NCBI RefSeq assembly: GCF_900167445.1
Contig: NZ_FUZT01000003.1
Coordinates: 371,400 to 435,399, forward strand
Length of the DNA stretch: 64,000 nt
Direction: 5' to 3'
Origin: Maledivibacter halophilus
Lineage (GTDB): Bacteria; Bacillota; Clostridia; Peptostreptococcales; Caminicellaceae
Every line of letters starts with the position of its first letter. The first letter of the stretch is position 1. Below, piece after piece: positions 8,871 to 17,138 of the stretch. The translations under genes and the position numbers were made by a program. The notes beneath the pieces are model-generated. The model searched no databases, was not told the origin of the DNA, and was given only the letters and a program-made list of their open reading frames with translations.

Positions 8871-10034
8871 TCACATTTTCTCATACAGGGGCAGTTCCAA
8901 TATTCCTAATATTTCTTTTAATATTATTTTAAAGCTGTCCAGCAACTTTAATAGGGTCATTAGCTTTTCTCTGTTTAATTGTCTAAACACTATAGTGGAA
9001 TTTATCTCATAGAAGATTTGGCATAATTCATTGGCATATTTTATTAGTCTATAGGGCTGGTTTTGATTTATTGAATCTATTAATGCATCTTTAAAGCCCG
9101 TCATTTTTTTTATGATTTTCTCTTCTAAGGGATTGTCCAAAAGCTCCTTTTTAATATTTTCTATATTCCCTATGTCTATTCCTTCTTTTTTTAATGTGCT
9201 TATCACTGAAGATATTCTATTATATGGATATTGAATATACCTTAAATAGTCCGTAGTTAATTCCATATTTATTTCATTGGCTATTGCTTTATTACATAGA
9301 GTATATTTGATTCTATGAAACCCTATTTCCTCTATTAAATCAGTTAAAGTAATTTTATCTATTACAAATCCATTTTTCAGTATCCTTACACCTTCTATAA
9401 TTGATCTGTCTTTATCAATGCCTCTAAATACCCCTTGATAGGGGGAAGCAGAAAATGTAATGCCTTCACTTAGTTCTCTTTCATTCAAACTTATTTCCAC
9501 ATCTTTAAAGTTTGACAGTAGATACCTGGTATTTATATCACTATCATAATCCTTTACCATTAATATTTTCCTTGCTTTATATCCTACAAAGTTGTATATG
9601 TTTCCTAAATAATACATATTCATAAAGCCTCTAAAGTTTTGGATATCCCAAATATCCCTAATTCTATCGGTCACCATTATTAACTTTATATCCTTTTTTG
9701 TATTATTAAATCTCTTAAAGTCTCCATTTTCTACTGATATAAGATTTTCCTTTATCATGTTTTCTTCCTTTAAATAGAAGTTAATAAAACCAGGGTCCAT
9801 AACTTCTATGTTTTTAATAAAACTGTATTTTGGAAGAAGCCTATTCTTTATATCATCTCCTAGTTCATAGCCCTTCATATTTACCCTTTTAGCTAATTTC
9901 ATGGCAATGTTAGAAGAAAAATCTCCATATTCCCTATTTTTAGGGATGTTTATATCTATATCTTCCGTGTTTAATGATATATCTACTGCTTCTTTTACAG
10001 CTTGTATTAAAATACTTTTCAGCTTTTGTTTAAT
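8871..10034 (-). CDS. Degenerate arginyl-tRNA synthetase paralogue without HIGH motif
   Basis: About 387 codons. The N-terminal ArgRS additional domain is clear (GDFSSNIAMKLAK, then DPGFINFYL). The C-terminal DALR anticodon-binding domain is clear too (YIQYPYNRISSV). The region that should hold the catalytic TGPxHIGHARGA block reads RDIWDIQNFRGF, and no KMSK-like motif is visible. The protein is about 170 residues shorter than ArgRS, so aminoacylation is very unlikely. The first in-frame ATG (9902) would cut the N-terminal domain. In-frame homology continues upstream to an ATT at 10034, which lies nine bases after GGGG. Alternatively translation starts at the ATG at 10041 and needs a one-base shift in an A5 tract. 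It follows a DUF1934 gene, as argS does in Bacillus. Confidence 0.8.
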   Translation of the reverse strand: MKQKLKSILIQAVKEAVDISLNTEDIDINIPKNREYGDFSSNIAMKLAKRVNMKGYELGDDIKNRLLPKYSFIKNIEVMDPGFINFYLKEENMIKENLISVENGDFKRFNNTKKDIKLIMVTDRIRDIWDIQNFRGFMNMYYLGNIYNFVGYKARKILMVKDYDSDINTRYLLSNFKDVEISLNERELSEGITFSASPYQGVFRGIDKDRSIIEGVRILKNGFVIDKITLTDLIEEIGFHRIKYTLCNKAIANEINMELTTDYLRYIQYPYNRISSVISTLKKEGIDIGNIENIKKELLDNPLEEKIIKKMTGFKDALIDSINQNQPYRLIKYANELCQIFYEINSTIVFRQLNREKLMTLLKLLDSFKIILKEILGILELPLYEKM

Positions 10035-10059
10035 TTTTCATCACCCCTTTCTAGAAAGA

Positions 10060-10161
10060 AGTTCTAAGTGGCAAGTTCTAAGTTCTAAGCTTAAGGTCAT
10101 TCTTTCATGTCTTTAAAAACCTAAGAAATTGAACTAAAAACTTTGAACTTAGAACTCTTTT
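10060..10161. repeat. AGTTCTAAG-type repeat, copy 2
   Basis: Repeated agttctaagt units on the left and a reverse-complement-like gaacttagaact on the right, about 100 bp in all. It fills the gap between the DUF1934 gene and the ArgRS-like gene. Confidence 0.55.
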
Positions 10162-10576
10162 ACATAATTTCTATATCCAGCTTATTAGTGCCTTCCGAAA
10201 GCCCCTGAAGGCTTATACGATATTCTAAGGATATCTTTCTCTTTTCCTTTTCGTCCATTTCTAGATCTAGTTTTTTTGTAAGTATTTCCATTCTAAAATT
10301 GCCGTAGGGTGTACTGTAATTTGATACATGTCTTTTGCCCTTTTCAAATACTAATTTTGATGTTGCTCTGCCAAATCTTTTCAGCTCAACTTTGTCATCT
10401 GTAATCTTTAAGGTGGTGGTACAACCCTCCATTCCAGATAACTCCGATTCCTCATAAACTAAATATCTGGCGTTGTCCTTATCATAATATTTTCCCTCGG
10501 TTATGAGTTCTATAACATCCTCATTATTTCCTACAGGGTTTTGGGTCCCTTTTATCTTTAGCATTACATTTTTCAT
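10160..10576 (-). CDS. DUF1934 (YwiB-like) beta-barrel protein
   Basis: 138 codons from the ATG at 10576, six bases after GGAGGTG; a longer frame upstream is less likely. The sequence is of the DUF1934/YwiB type, a small calycin-like family of unknown function (EGKYYDKDNARYLVYEESE and a C-terminal EYRISLQG segment). In Bacillus ywiB lies directly before argS. Here it lies before the ArgRS-like gene and after ddl, with 16 bp between. The conserved neighbourhood suggests the degenerate gene descends from a true argS locus or a duplication of it. Confidence 0.82.
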   Translation of the reverse strand: MKNVMLKIKGTQNPVGNNEDVIELITEGKYYDKDNARYLVYEESELSGMEGCTTTLKITDDKVELKRFGRATSKLVFEKGKRHVSNYSTPYGNFRMEILTKKLDLEMDEKEKRKISLEYRISLQGLSEGTNKLDIEIM

Positions 10577-10592
10577 TTGTTTCACCTCCATC

Positions 10593-11714
10593 TTAGGCTT
10601 TATCACCTTTTTTCCCTTTATATCTCTCTAATGCCAATTGTATTAATTTATCCACAAGCTCATTATATGAAACTCCCGTTTCCTGCCATAATAATGGATA
10701 CATACTGTATTTAGTAAAACCTGGCATTGTATTTATCTCATTTATATATACCTCATTAGTTTCTTTTTCTAGGAAAAAATCTACCCTTGCCAGTCCTGCG
10801 CATCCTAAAGCTTTATAGGCAGTTAAGGCCATCTTTCTTATTTCATCGGATTTATCCTTTGGAATACCGGCTGGAATTATCAGTTTTGATTTGCCATCAT
10901 CAAAATATTTAGCCTTGTAATCATAAAATTCGTTGGATGGCACAATTTCTCCTACAACCGATGCCTTAGGATTATCATTTCCCAATACTCCACATTCTAT
11001 CTCTCTGCAATTTATATTTTTTTCAATCAATATCTTTCTATCGTGTTTTGCAGCTTCATTCAGCCCCTGTATCAGTTCATCTCTGCTACGGGCCTTTGTA
11101 ATACCTACACTGGAACCAAGATTTACTGGTTTAATGAAAACAGGATATGAAAATTGTTCTTCTATTATTTTAACATAATCATCCATATGGGTTTTTAACT
11201 TATGCCTTAGTGCCACAAAATACTCAACAACATTCAGCCCCTCAAGTTCAAACATTTTTTTAGCATAGACCTTATCCATACACATAGCTGATGACAGCAC
11301 TTCTGCACCAACATATGGTATATCAGCCATTTCTAAAAGCCCTTGTATAGTTCCATCTTCACCATATGGCCCATGAAGTACTGGAAATACAACGTCAATC
11401 TTCTTTTCCAGTCCAGGAGGAACTACACCCTGCATTTGATTTTCTTTTTTCCCAATGGGAATAATTGAAAAAACATTTTCTTTAGGTTTATCATGCAATA
11501 GTTTATTTGATATACCTTCCCACTCACCATTTTCTATCTTCTCTATAGGTCCATTATATATCATCCAATTCCCTTCTTTTGTTATACCTATGGGAATTAC
11601 ATTATACTTCTCTTTATCTATGGCTCTAATTATGGAAGTAGCGGACATAAGTGATACTTCATGCTCCGCTGATTTTCCACCAAATATGATACCAACATTT
11701 ACTTTTTTATTCAT
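10593..11714 (-). CDS. ddl: D-alanine--D-alanine ligase
   Basis: 373 codons from the ATG at 11714; a GTG at 11747 would add 11 residues that overlap the GGAGG. ATP-grasp enzyme that makes D-Ala-D-Ala for peptidoglycan. Visible motifs are GGKSAEHEVSL near the N-terminus, VLHGPYGEDGTIQG at about 107-120, YDYKAKY at about 254, and the metal-binding EINTMPGFT near the end. The tyrosine-containing YDYKAKY region points to a dipeptide rather than a VanA-type D-Ala-D-Lac ligase. It heads a short operon with DUF1934 and the ArgRS-like gene. Confidence 0.94.
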   Translation of the reverse strand: MNKKVNVGIIFGGKSAEHEVSLMSATSIIRAIDKEKYNVIPIGITKEGNWMIYNGPIEKIENGEWEGISNKLLHDKPKENVFSIIPIGKKENQMQGVVPPGLEKKIDVVFPVLHGPYGEDGTIQGLLEMADIPYVGAEVLSSAMCMDKVYAKKMFELEGLNVVEYFVALRHKLKTHMDDYVKIIEEQFSYPVFIKPVNLGSSVGITKARSRDELIQGLNEAAKHDRKILIEKNINCREIECGVLGNDNPKASVVGEIVPSNEFYDYKAKYFDDGKSKLIIPAGIPKDKSDEIRKMALTAYKALGCAGLARVDFFLEKETNEVYINEINTMPGFTKYSMYPLLWQETGVSYNELVDKLIQLALERYKGKKGDKA

Positions 11715-11810
11715 TCTATTTATAATACCTCCAATTTTAAGTTTCACTAATATATTCTTATTCTATAATTATTAAATTTATTATTCAAATGTTTTTTTAT
11801 AAAACAAAAA

Positions 11811-11830
11811 AACAAGGACTAATCCTCGTT
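11811..11830 (-). terminator. Terminator after ypeB
   Basis: Eight-base arms (AACGAGGA/TCCTTGTT on the minus strand, one mismatch) around a four-base loop, followed by a run of T on the minus strand. It lies just past the ypeB stop codon. Confidence 0.75.
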
Positions 11831-11832
11831 TT

Positions 11833-13200
11833 TTAAATCATCAATATTCCATTTTCACTTTTTATAAGCTTAAATATCTTTTCCTCTGCTCCTGTATCTG
11901 CATTTATATATATAAAGAAGGTATCACCTTTGTATTGTGCTTCAAATTCATAGCAGAAAATTTCCTTTAGATAATCTGTGGGAATATAACAAAGTCTTGG
12001 CTCTTCTGTGGTTTCTACCCTTATGCTTACTTTTTCCCTTGCCTCCTGTGGAGTTAGTCTTGGACTTTTAATGCCTCTACTGTAATTTGATATAAGAAAT
12101 TTTGTTGAATCGAAGCCTACTATTGTGCCGTTATCTAGGGCCACTTTGACCTTTATTAGGTCAGGATACATCATAACGCCATCCTGCATATATACATAAT
12201 TTATTACTAATACATTATCATTTTTTAAATTAAATGTTGGCTTCATATTTTTAAAGCCCTTTTCTTCTAAAAACTTTGAAGCTATTTTAACAGCCTGAGG
12301 CGCTGATATATTGGCTTTTTCTACTTTCCTATTGTTCAGCATTAGCATGGGCCTTCCGCCTATCTCACTAATATCAATATAAATAGGGTTTTCCTTTCCT
12401 TCTTCCTTATTCTTGGGCTTTAATGTAAAGGTATATGCACTTAGTCTGCTTTTACTTTCTTCACTTCTGCTAACTTTTTCTACTACATATTCACCAACAA
12501 ATTGAACTGCCCTCTTTCTTGCCTCTTCTTCACCGGCTTTTTCACCCTTTAATCTAGGCTTCATTCCCTGGATAGCATGCTCTGAAAAGGGGCCGTCATA
12601 TATGAGCTCAGGATATTCTACCATCCTCTCTTGGAATTTAACTAATCTTGTCTGTATCTCACTTTTCTTCTTTGCTTCTTCATTTAATTCTTTAGTTCCC
12701 TTACGGCGAAGCTCACCCTTCCATACACTTCCCTTTAATGCCTTATCATGAAGCCCATGGAGGTCCTTTCCCAAATCCATAGCATAGCTTTGAAATCTCT
12801 CAAGGTTTTCTATATCCTTATCATTTAACTCTTCTCCATTAAGATTTTTTCTTGATAGAGCAAAGGTATAGTCTCCTAATTGGTTTAAAAATTTTTCAAC
12901 TTTACTTATTTCTCTATGCTTAATTGGAAGCTGAGCTAAGTTTCCCTGGGCATTATAGGCATTCATTAGAATATTGGAGTAAAGAACTATGTTTTCCTTT
13001 TCCTGGGATGAGACCAGCAGCTTTGATATATCCGTAGATATTGTCTCAACGTTCCCAATTGTATCATAAAACATTCTTTGAAACTGGTTATCTAAAAATG
13101 TGTAATACCTATTCTTATCCCTATACTGCCAATAACCCCAAGCCCCTGTGATCACTACAGCTATAGCTAATAATATAATTGGAATATTTCTTTTTTTCAA
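11833..13200 (-). CDS. ypeB: Germination protein YpeB
   Basis: 455 codons from a TTG at 13200, eight bases after GGAGG; an upstream ATG (13230) overlaps sleB and lacks a ribosome site. An N-terminal membrane anchor (about residues 5-22) is followed by a long domain and PepSY-like repeats toward the C-terminus. YpeB accompanies the cortex-lytic enzyme SleB in spores and is needed for its stability and localisation. The gene directly follows sleB, the order seen across spore formers. Confidence 0.93.
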   Translation of the reverse strand: MKKRNIPIILLAIAVVITGAWGYWQYRDKNRYYTFLDNQFQRMFYDTIGNVETISTDISKLLVSSQEKENIVLYSNILMNAYNAQGNLAQLPIKHREISKVEKFLNQLGDYTFALSRKNLNGEELNDKDIENLERFQSYAMDLGKDLHGLHDKALKGSVWKGELRRKGTKELNEEAKKKSEIQTRLVKFQERMVEYPELIYDGPFSEHAIQGMKPRLKGEKAGEEEARKRAVQFVGEYVVEKVSRSEESKSRLSAYTFTLKPKNKEEGKENPIYIDISEIGGRPMLMLNNRKVEKANISAPQAVKIASKFLEEKGFKNMKPTFNLKNDNVLVINYVYMQDGVMMYPDLIKVKVALDNGTIVGFDSTKFLISNYSRGIKSPRLTPQEAREKVSIRVETTEEPRLCYIPTDYLKEIFCYEFEAQYKGDTFFIYINADTGAEEKIFKLIKSENGILMI

Positions 13201-13219
13201 ATTTTCACCTCCACTCTTT

Positions 13220-13936
13220 TTAGTTTCCAAACCAGTGTTTACCTATTTTTACTGAAACCTTACGGCTCCATATCCATTTGCTTGTAGCTGTGGCTGGATT
13301 CCAATAATAAAGAGAGCCATATGTTGGATCCCAACCGTTTAATGAATCTCTAGCTGCCTTTAAACAGCTTTGTGTAGGTGCTAAATTTATTTGACCATCG
13401 GTAACAGCAGTAAATGCTCCCGGTTGATATACTACTCCTGCTATTGTATTTGGAAATGTTGGACTCTTTATTCTATTTAATATTACTGCTCCCACTGCAA
13501 CTTGTCCTTTATAAGGCTCTCCTCTTGCTTCACCTGTAATTGCCTTTGCAAGTAATGTTATATCCTCATCTCTTGATATGCCAGAATTTCCGGGTTTATA
13601 TTGGGGTTTTGATGGACTAGGTTTATTGCCATCAATTCTAAGTCCCAATGCCTTTGCTGTTTGACTTCCTACAACTCCATCTACACCCAGGCCATTTTTA
13701 CTTTGAAATTTTTTAACAGCTGTAAAGGTTCCTCCTCCATAAACTCCATCTATGGGCCCATCATAATATCCCCATTTTTTTAATGTACTCTGAAGAAGAA
13801 TAACTTCATTTCCCCTTGACCCCCAATAGAGTGTTTCCTGAGCAAGAGCCCTATCAAAATAAATATTCATAGCAAAAATTGAAATTCCAAATGAAAATAT
13901 CAAAATTATACAGAGTATAGCTGTGATTTTTTTCAA
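13220..13936 (-). CDS. sleB: Spore cortex-lytic enzyme SleB
   Basis: 238 codons. A signal peptide (about 1-31) is followed by a peptidoglycan-binding domain (about 40-98, WGSRGNEVILLQSTLKKWGY) and a C-terminal cell-wall hydrolase domain (GEARGEPYKGQVAVGAVILN; the first Glu is the likely catalytic residue). It is a lytic transglycosylase that degrades muramic-lactam cortex peptidoglycan during germination. Length and domain order are normal. The start has GGGAGG about seven bases upstream. It is in an operon with ypeB. Confidence 0.95.
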   Translation of the reverse strand: MKKITAILCIILIFSFGISIFAMNIYFDRALAQETLYWGSRGNEVILLQSTLKKWGYYDGPIDGVYGGGTFTAVKKFQSKNGLGVDGVVGSQTAKALGLRIDGNKPSPSKPQYKPGNSGISRDEDITLLAKAITGEARGEPYKGQVAVGAVILNRIKSPTFPNTIAGVVYQPGAFTAVTDGQINLAPTQSCLKAARDSLNGWDPTYGSLYYWNPATATSKWIWSRKVSVKIGKHWFGN

Positions 13937-14047
13937 AATTTGCCACCTCCCTTATTTTTTAATTCTCATGTTTATTTTTTGTATTAGAAGATGGCTTTAT
14001 TCATGAATTATAAAAAATAGAAAGTGAAAGCAAATATGGAAAAATGA

Positions 14048-14070
14048 AAAACCGCCTAAAAGGCGGTTTT
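14048..14070 (-). terminator. Terminator after spoIIR
   Basis: Perfect stem AAACCGCCT/AGGCGGTTT with a three-base loop. It lies 14 bases downstream of the spoIIR stop codon; on the minus strand the A-rich flank reads as T-rich. Confidence 0.85.
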
Positions 14071-14083
14071 ATTTGACTTTGGT

Positions 14084-14746
14084 TTAATATCCCATTATTT
14101 TGCTTAGTTTCCATTTGGATTTTTCTAAAATTTCTACTACTTTAAACTTCAGTTTTATTGGCAGCTCCCCTTTCTGAGCTGCAGCTGAGTTTATCATTTG
14201 ATATTCTTCTTCCGATAGTACTTCTTTTAATTCAGTCTGAGTTTTTTCATCAGTTAAGCCGTGCTTTACATCTATGAAACATAGGGGTGGGAATAATACG
14301 CACCACCAATTTTTACCTTCTCCATTACCTATTACTACCCTTAGAGCTTCATACTCACCTGCGGGTAGAGTTATACTTCCATAATTCTTAGTTGGGAAAT
14401 TATGTTCCTGAAGTGCAACTTTTACAGAATAATTGAATCCATTACTCTTTACCTCTTCTAGGGCAACTTTTTCAATAAAATTAATATTTTCTGTTATTAT
14501 TCCCTTTGCTTCATTTATGCTTTTGGTCTTAAATTTACTACTCATTTCATTTATAATCTTGTCTCTGACCTTAAGCTTAAGGGTTTGATCAAATGGCGCA
14601 TCGCTGTTTGCAATCACATGAAGCCTAATTAAATTTTCCTTAAAACTTTCACGATTTTTATATACATCAGAAACATATGCCGCCACAGAAGATGTTATAA
14701 TTCCCAATACTATTAATAATATTATATAAGTCTTTTTATTCTTCAT
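14084..14746 (-). CDS. spoIIR: Stage II sporulation protein R
   Basis: 220 codons from the ATG at 14746, with GGGGG seven bases upstream; a longer frame starting at 14812 has no ribosome site. An N-terminal membrane segment is followed by the family signature RLHVIANSDAPFDQTLKLKV and, later, GSITLPAGEYEALRVVIGNG. SpoIIR is made in the forespore and secreted into the intermembrane space, where it triggers SpoIIGA to process pro-sigma-E. It follows the ger operon on the same strand with its own terminator. Confidence 0.93.
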   Translation of the reverse strand: MKNKKTYIILLIVLGIITSSVAAYVSDVYKNRESFKENLIRLHVIANSDAPFDQTLKLKVRDKIINEMSSKFKTKSINEAKGIITENINFIEKVALEEVKSNGFNYSVKVALQEHNFPTKNYGSITLPAGEYEALRVVIGNGEGKNWWCVLFPPLCFIDVKHGLTDEKTQTELKEVLSEEEYQMINSAAAQKGELPIKLKFKVVEILEKSKWKLSKIMGY

Positions 14747-14848
14747 AATAATTCCCCCGTTTGCTATAGTTTTGTTTTCATTAAAAGTATTAACAAAAAG
14801 GGGAATTTTCATACCAATATGTTATTTTTTTGATATGTTAAATATTTC

Positions 14849-16021
14849 TTATCCCTGTACACCTACTCTTCTAACCTTCATATCAAAATCAACCTTAACC
14901 TTTATATTAGGATAAATTTCTTCCCAATTATCTTTAACCTTCTCCCATGTATTAGGTTGAAATTTCCTTAAATTTTCTCCTATTTTAAATATATCTGCTC
15001 TAAAATCTTTTTGAATCTTTTTAAATAAATTTTCCAGTTCCTTGGAAATCAATTCACTTGCTTTCTTATTTACCTTTTCTAAATATTTGTTATTAAAAGG
15101 TTCATCAGGTGTTTTAAAGTAATGCTGCATGAGTTCTCCTTCTGCAGTTATTTTGAAATATACATTTATTATTCCATCCTTATCTTCGTATGTTTTCATT
15201 TGATTCTTTAAACTTGATTGAAATATTATTATATATTTATCATCGACTTTTATGGTGAAATCCGCTGATTTTGTTTCCCCTTTTAAGATTAGGGCATCTC
15301 TGGTTTCCAATTCCCCCAGCATTCCCACCATTTTATTATTCTTTAAAATGCCAGCGCCACTAACCTTTATTTGACCATCGGATTTAACTATTCTGGGAGC
15401 CATTGCAGCATTGCTTTCATAGAGATCCTTAGCTATGGTTCCCAGGTTAATTTGAGCCCTTCTAGGGGATTTGAACTCTTTATCCATTAATTCTTCAATA
15501 TAAAGTCCAACATCCATGTCTTTATTTGTATCGGCCATAAGAATCTCTTGAGCCTTATCAGGAGTTACAAAAAAATATAGTTTTCTACTTAAAAAAACAT
15601 TTCTCTGCATTGCATCTGCTATTTCCCTAAATAGCTTTTCGTCCCTCATTAATTCTTCACTGCATATTATAACTTTAACATGACCTATATAATAGTTCTT
15701 ATTATCCCTTAGAGCCACTTGTTGTATTCCATCGGCAAAGCTTATACATGTGGTACTATAGATAAAGGATGGCTTTCCTTGACCTTTATTAGCTATAACC
15801 GTTGTGTTGGGGTAGGAAATTGTTCTAATATATCTATCAATTGATTGCCCCTGATATTCCTTTTCTAAGTCTTTTTCCTTTTCCTTATCTGTTCCTTTAT
15901 ATTTATCAAAACCTACTGCCGTAATAAAATTTCTTTCATCTATCTCAACCTTATCCCAGCATCCACTTAATATTAGAATAGGAAGAATTAAAAGTAATAT
16001 ATAGATTTTTTTCTTAAACAT
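14849..16021 (-). CDS. gerC: Ger(x)C family spore germination lipoprotein
   Basis: 390 codons. A lipoprotein signal peptide ends in the lipobox LSGC at about residues 19-22. The mature part starts with CWDKVEIDERNFITAVGFDKY, typical of the C subunit of GerA-type nutrient receptors. The protein sits on the outer face of the spore inner membrane beside the A and B subunits. It overlaps the B subunit gene by eight bases. The exact receptor class (A or K) cannot be told from sequence alone. Confidence 0.92.
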   Translation of the reverse strand: MFKKKIYILLLILPILILSGCWDKVEIDERNFITAVGFDKYKGTDKEKEKDLEKEYQGQSIDRYIRTISYPNTTVIANKGQGKPSFIYSTTCISFADGIQQVALRDNKNYYIGHVKVIICSEELMRDEKLFREIADAMQRNVFLSRKLYFFVTPDKAQEILMADTNKDMDVGLYIEELMDKEFKSPRRAQINLGTIAKDLYESNAAMAPRIVKSDGQIKVSGAGILKNNKMVGMLGELETRDALILKGETKSADFTIKVDDKYIIIFQSSLKNQMKTYEDKDGIINVYFKITAEGELMQHYFKTPDEPFNNKYLEKVNKKASELISKELENLFKKIQKDFRADIFKIGENLRKFQPNTWEKVKDNWEEIYPNIKVKVDFDMKVRRVGVQG

Positions 16022-17138
16022 TTTTTTTCATCCCCTTCTTAGAACCCCTTATAAACAAACTAATAAGAAGTAATAAAATTGGTATAATAACAGCAAATAT
16101 TGTGGTTAAATATTTAGCAAATATATCCATATAATCATAAACCTGTGCAACATTTTCTGGTATTAAGGATAGAACATATATCATAGGAAGCAATATTATA
16201 GACAAATAATTATGCTCCTTGGACTTTAATATTCTACTCAATAATAGTACACATCCAAAGTAGGCAATGGCAACTGTCATAAATATAGAAAGAAGCCAAG
16301 TACCCATTATTACCACCTCTACATTTTCAAGAAGAGTTCCTGGTAAATTCACGCTTTTAAAAAGTGTTACAACAGGCCATATAAGATTTTTGTTTTCTGC
16401 TATACCAAATCTTGCAATAGTCATTGCTGTAAAAATAAAATATATAATAGAAATAAACCCTATGCTTTTAATAGAAGCCTTCCTTATATTTTTTGTATCC
16501 TTTATAAATATACCCAAAACTAAAATTACTTCAAACCCTATATAACTAAAGAAAACCTTTGGTAAGGCTTTAATCAAATTGGGTAAAGGAGTATGCAACA
16601 CTGGTAAAAAAGCAGTAAAATCCAAATCTGGAATAGCAAGCATAATAACTATTATAGATGGGATTACAGATAATGGTAAAGCTATAACTGCAAGTCTTGC
16701 TATAGATTCTATTCCACTTCTTACAAGATAGATAGATGTAAGTAAAAAGGTAATGATTATTATTTCAATGGGTGTTTTAGGCAAGAGGAAATTTTTGGTT
16801 ATTTCTCCAAAGGCTCTTACTTCAAGGCTCGTAATTAGTAAAAAATATATTAAATATAAGAAACCAATTAAAATACCCATTGGCTTGAATAGTATGGTTT
16901 TAGTAATTTCAATTATTGTTTTTTTAGGGAATTTAGTTACTAATCTTTGTATAATTAAAACTTGTATTAGAAATAATATGCTGCCCATCACTAATACTAT
17001 TAGACTATCGGGGCCAGCACTTTGGGCTAATGTACTAGGAAGAGATAAAATTCCTACCCCTATCATATCCATTACTAATATGGAAAAAAGCTGATTACTC
17101 ATGATTTTGTCATTATTTCTATCCACTATTATCTTCAC
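16014..17138 (-). CDS. gerB: GerAB-type spore germination permease
   Basis: 374 codons, about ten hydrophobic segments, APC-superfamily fold. The start region (QLFSILVMDMIGVGILSLPS) is typical of the B subunit of GerA-type receptors, which binds the germinant. It overlaps gerA by 20 bases and gerC by eight, so the three are one translational unit. Which nutrient it senses cannot be inferred. Confidence 0.92.
   Translation of the reverse strand: MKIIVDRNNDKIMSNQLFSILVMDMIGVGILSLPSTLAQSAGPDSLIVLVMGSILFLIQVLIIQRLVTKFPKKTIIEITKTILFKPMGILIGFLYLIYFLLITSLEVRAFGEITKNFLLPKTPIEIIIITFLLTSIYLVRSGIESIARLAVIALPLSVIPSIIVIMLAIPDLDFTAFLPVLHTPLPNLIKALPKVFFSYIGFEVILVLGIFIKDTKNIRKASIKSIGFISIIYFIFTAMTIARFGIAENKNLIWPVVTLFKSVNLPGTLLENVEVVIMGTWLLSIFMTVAIAYFGCVLLLSRILKSKEHNYLSIILLPMIYVLSLIPENVAQVYDYMDIFAKYLTTIFAVIIPILLLLISLFIRGSKKGMKKNV

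Noticed and set aside
10641-11714. VanA-type D-Ala-D-Lac ligase
   Set aside because: The YDYKAKY active-site region is of the D-Ala-D-Ala type and there are no vanH or vanX neighbours.
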